Position numbers and translations under genes: made by a program. From Parvibaculum sp. (GTDB lineage: Bacteria > Pseudomonadota > Alphaproteobacteria > Parvibaculales > Parvibaculaceae), in contig NZ_JAUSBV010000005.1 in assembly GCF_030651915.1 (NCBI RefSeq), positions 1,054,001-1,118,000 of the forward strand: 64,000 nt of DNA, read 5' to 3'. Each line of letters begins with the position of its first letter. The first letter of the stretch is position 1. Of the stretch, positions 61,834 to 64,000 are shown one piece after another. Under the pieces are notes generated by a model. That model made no database searches. It saw only the letters and a program-made list of their open reading frames with translations, and was not told the DNA's origin.

Positions 61834-64000
61834 ATGAAACTTTCCGACGTCTCGGTCACCCGGCCCGTCTTCGCCGCCGTCATCAGCATGCTGCTGGTCG
61901 CTTTCGGCCTTGTCGCCTTCGACCGGTTGCCCTTGCGCGAATATCCGGACATCGATCCGCCGATCGTCTCGATCACCACCGACTATCGCGGCGCGGCCGC
62001 GGCTGTTGTCGAAACGCGCATCACCGAGGTCATCGAGGAGCGCATTGCCGGCATCGAGGGCATTTCCTTCGTGCAATCCTCAAGCGAGGATGGACGCTCG
62101 CGCATCACCATCGAATTCAACCCGGAACGCGACATTGACGCGGCCGCCAATGATATTCGCGACCGTGTCTCAGGCATTCTCGGCAATCTGCCGGTCGAGG
62201 CCGACCCGCCGGACATCCAGAAAGCCGATTCCAGCGACGACGTCATCATGTGGCTCAACGTCGTCAGCGACCGGTTGTCGATGCTGGAGTTGACCGACTA
62301 TGTGGAGCGCCATCTTGTCGACCGGTTTTCGACGCAGGACGGCGTGGCACGGGTCAGGCTCAGCGGCGCGCGCAGCTATTCGATGCGCATCTGGCTCGAC
62401 CGCACCGCGCTTGCAGCCCGCGCGCTGACGGTGGGCGATGTCGAGGCGGCGCTGATCGCCGAGAATGTCGAGCTGCCGGCCGGCAGCATCGAATCCGTGC
62501 AGCGGCAATTCACCGCCCGCGTCGAGCGCGGCTTTCGCAGCGAAGAGGATTTCCGTCAGCTTGTGCTCGGCCAGGGCAGCGACGGCTATCTGGTACGACT
62601 CGGCGATGTCGCGCGCGTCGAGCGCGCGGCGGCCGAAGAGCGGACGTTCTTTCGCGGTAATCGCGTGCCGATGGTCGGTATCGGCATCATCAAGCAGTCG
62701 CAGGCCAACACGCTCACCGTGGCGCGTGCAGCGAAGGCCGAGGCCGAACGTCTTGCGCCCGGGCTGCCCGAGGGCATGGATATTCGCCGCAGCTACGACA
62801 CCAGCGTCTTCATCGAGGGCGCGGTCAACGAGGTCTACAAGACACTGTTCATTGCCATCGGTCTCGTCATCCTGACGATTTTCGTCTTTCTCGGCAGTGC
62901 GCGGGCGACGCTGGTGCCGGCCGTCACCGTCCCCGTGTCGCTGATTGCGCCCTTTCTGGTGCTCTTCGCGCTCGGCTTTTCGGTCAACCTGCTGACATTG
63001 CTGGCGCTGGTGCTCGCCATCGGGCTCGTGGTCGACGACACGATCGTGGTACTCGAGAACATTTACCGGCGCATGGAGGAAGGCGAGACGCCGCTTGTCG
63101 CCGCCTATCGCGGGGCGCGACAGGTCGGCTTCGCCGTCATCGCCACCACCGTGGTTCTGATTGCAGTCTTTGTGCCCCTCGCCTTTGTCGAGGGTGCCAT
63201 CGGTCGCCTGTTTTCGGAGTTCGCGATCACGATGGCCGCGGCGGTCGCCTTTTCGAGCCTCGTCGCCCTCAGCCTGTCGCCGATGTTGTCGTCGAAGATA
63301 CTCCGGCCGACATCCAATCACACCCGTTTCAATATCGCCGTCGATGCGGCGTTCGACAAGCTCAAGACGCGCTACCGCGAAGCGCTGGGCCGCGCGCTCG
63401 ACAGGCCGTCGATCACGATGGCGACATTCGGCGGACTTGTGATCGCGGCACTGGGCCTCTTCATCGTCATCCCGTCCGAATATGCGCCACGCGAGGATCG
63501 CGGTATTTTCTTCGTGATGGTCAACGGACCGGAAGGGGCCTCGTTCAATTATATCAACGACTACATGACCGAGATCGAGGACCGATTGATGCCGCTGGTC
63601 GAGAGTGGCGAGATCAACCGGCTGCTGGTGCGCGCGCCGCGTTCGTTCGGAAATCTGTCAAGCTTCAACACCGGCGTCGCCGTCGTCGTTCTGGTCGACT
63701 GGAGCGAGCGGCGTTCGGCCTGGGAGATCATGGCCGATGTGCGCGCCCGCGTTGCCGACCTGCCGGGCGTCACCGCCTCACCGATGATGCGGCAGGGCTT
63801 CGGCCGCGGCGCCGCCAAGCCGGTGCAGTTCGTCATTGGCGGCGGCTCCTACGAGGAGCTCCGGGAATGGCGCGACATCCTGATCGCGGCGGTTGAGGTG
63901 GACAATCCCGGCCTCGTCAATATCGACCACGACTTCAAGGAAACAAAACCGCAGCTTCGCGTCGAGATCGACCGCAACAATGCCGGCGATCTCGGCGTGA
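61834..64000 (+). CDS. RND family efflux transporter permease (3' truncated by window)
   Basis: The first 722 residues of an AcrB/MexF-type inner-membrane proton/drug antiporter. MKLSDVSVTRPVFAAVISMLL starts with the usual N-terminal helix. The essential Asp pair is D401-D402 in AIGLVVDDTIVVLENIYR. The porter domain, hydrophobic helices 2-6 and the middle of the second porter region are visible. It follows the adaptor by 16 nt, GAGGGGGA being the ribosome-binding site. The frame runs open to the window end. Confidence 0.94.
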   Translation, partial: MKLSDVSVTRPVFAAVISMLLVAFGLVAFDRLPLREYPDIDPPIVSITTDYRGAAAAVVETRITEVIEERIAGIEGISFVQSSSEDGRSRITIEFNPERDIDAAANDIRDRVSGILGNLPVEADPPDIQKADSSDDVIMWLNVVSDRLSMLELTDYVERHLVDRFSTQDGVARVRLSGARSYSMRIWLDRTALAARALTVGDVEAALIAENVELPAGSIESVQRQFTARVERGFRSEEDFRQLVLGQGSDGYLVRLGDVARVERAAAEERTFFRGNRVPMVGIGIIKQSQANTLTVARAAKAEAERLAPGLPEGMDIRRSYDTSVFIEGAVNEVYKTLFIAIGLVILTIFVFLGSARATLVPAVTVPVSLIAPFLVLFALGFSVNLLTLLALVLAIGLVVDDTIVVLENIYRRMEEGETPLVAAYRGARQVGFAVIATTVVLIAVFVPLAFVEGAIGRLFSEFAITMAAAVAFSSLVALSLSPMLSSKILRPTSNHTRFNIAVDAAFDKLKTRYREALGRALDRPSITMATFGGLVIAALGLFIVIPSEYAPREDRGIFFVMVNGPEGASFNYINDYMTEIEDRLMPLVESGEINRLLVRAPRSFGNLSSFNTGVAVVVLVDWSERRSAWEIMADVRARVADLPGVTASPMMRQGFGRGAAKPVQFVIGGGSYEELREWRDILIAAVEVDNPGLVNIDHDFKETKPQLRVEIDRNNAGDLGV

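Noticed and set aside
1-64000. Insertion sequences, prophage, CRISPR arrays, toxin-antitoxin pairs and defence genes
   Set aside because: I looked for transposase, integrase, cas-like and repeat-spacer patterns and saw none; both tRNA genes lack adjacent integrases or att-like repeats.

Overview
The window is ordinary chromosomal DNA of a GC-rich alphaproteobacterium. The order rpmI-rplT-(gap)-pheS-pheT, an infC gene starting at a non-AUG codon, the lptC-lptA-lptB-rpoN-hpf-ptsN cluster, DUF1150 next to a small heat-shock gene, and TTAA-N7-TTAA (CtrA-type) motifs near a tad pilus locus all point that way, probably to Hyphomicrobiales or a Parvibaculum-like relative. The lineage is inference. 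I see no insertion sequence, prophage, CRISPR array or rRNA. Two tRNA genes are present: Ser-GGA and Leu-CAG.

Layout. 1-6719: a Yej-type peptide importer (two tandem substrate-binding proteins, YejB, YejE, YejF). 6724-11380: NlpC/P60 peptidase, MarR-type regulator, M17 aminopeptidase, a glutathione transferase, and a TAXI-type TRAP binding protein. 11541-26098: a nearly complete tad/cpa Flp-pilus locus. It holds tadD, tadC, tadB, cpaF, cpaE, cpaD, cpaC, cpaB, cpaA, the Flp pilin, a Crp-like regulator, a stand-alone CpaC-N-like secreted protein, tadG and two tadE-like pseudopilin genes. 26299-34919: tRNA-Ser, a small membrane protein, lepA, an FkbM methyltransferase, a crotonase, pheT-pheS, rplT and rpmI. 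35138-46000: mixed housekeeping and accessory genes (VOC protein, I78 inhibitor lipoprotein, LLM monooxygenase, GDPD, infC, a GT4 transferase with an orphan GT9-like half protein, hydrolase, SDR, TPR, queG, GST). 46024-53281: NDUFA9-like protein, tRNA-Leu, an RNase D-like exonuclease, then LPS transport (lptCAB) with rpoN, hpf and ptsN. 53358-64000: DUF1150, hsp20, Fe-superoxide dismutase, a DASS permease, a ferric-iron ABC importer split over divergent transcripts, and an RND efflux pair whose pump gene runs off the right edge.

How the genes work together. The cpa/tad genes build a type IVc pilus: the prepilin peptidase matures Flp, CpaF/TadB/TadC form the inner-membrane motor, CpaC/CpaD/CpaB the outer-membrane channel, CpaE positions the system, and TadE/TadG add minor pilins. 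The Lpt genes carry LPS to the outer membrane, next to the sigma-54 and nitrogen-PTS genes. The iron importer has a binding protein, a two-domain-type permease and an ATPase.

The most interesting signals are regulatory. The ferric-binding-protein promoter carries three 11-bp PhoB-type repeats followed by a Fur-like box over the -10. A perfect CtrA-type box lies between the pilus regulator and the CpaC-N-like gene. The MarR gene has tandem 14-bp operators, the RND operon a 22-bp dyad, infC an AUA start, and hsp20 an RpoH-like promoter with a hairpin over its ribosome-binding site.
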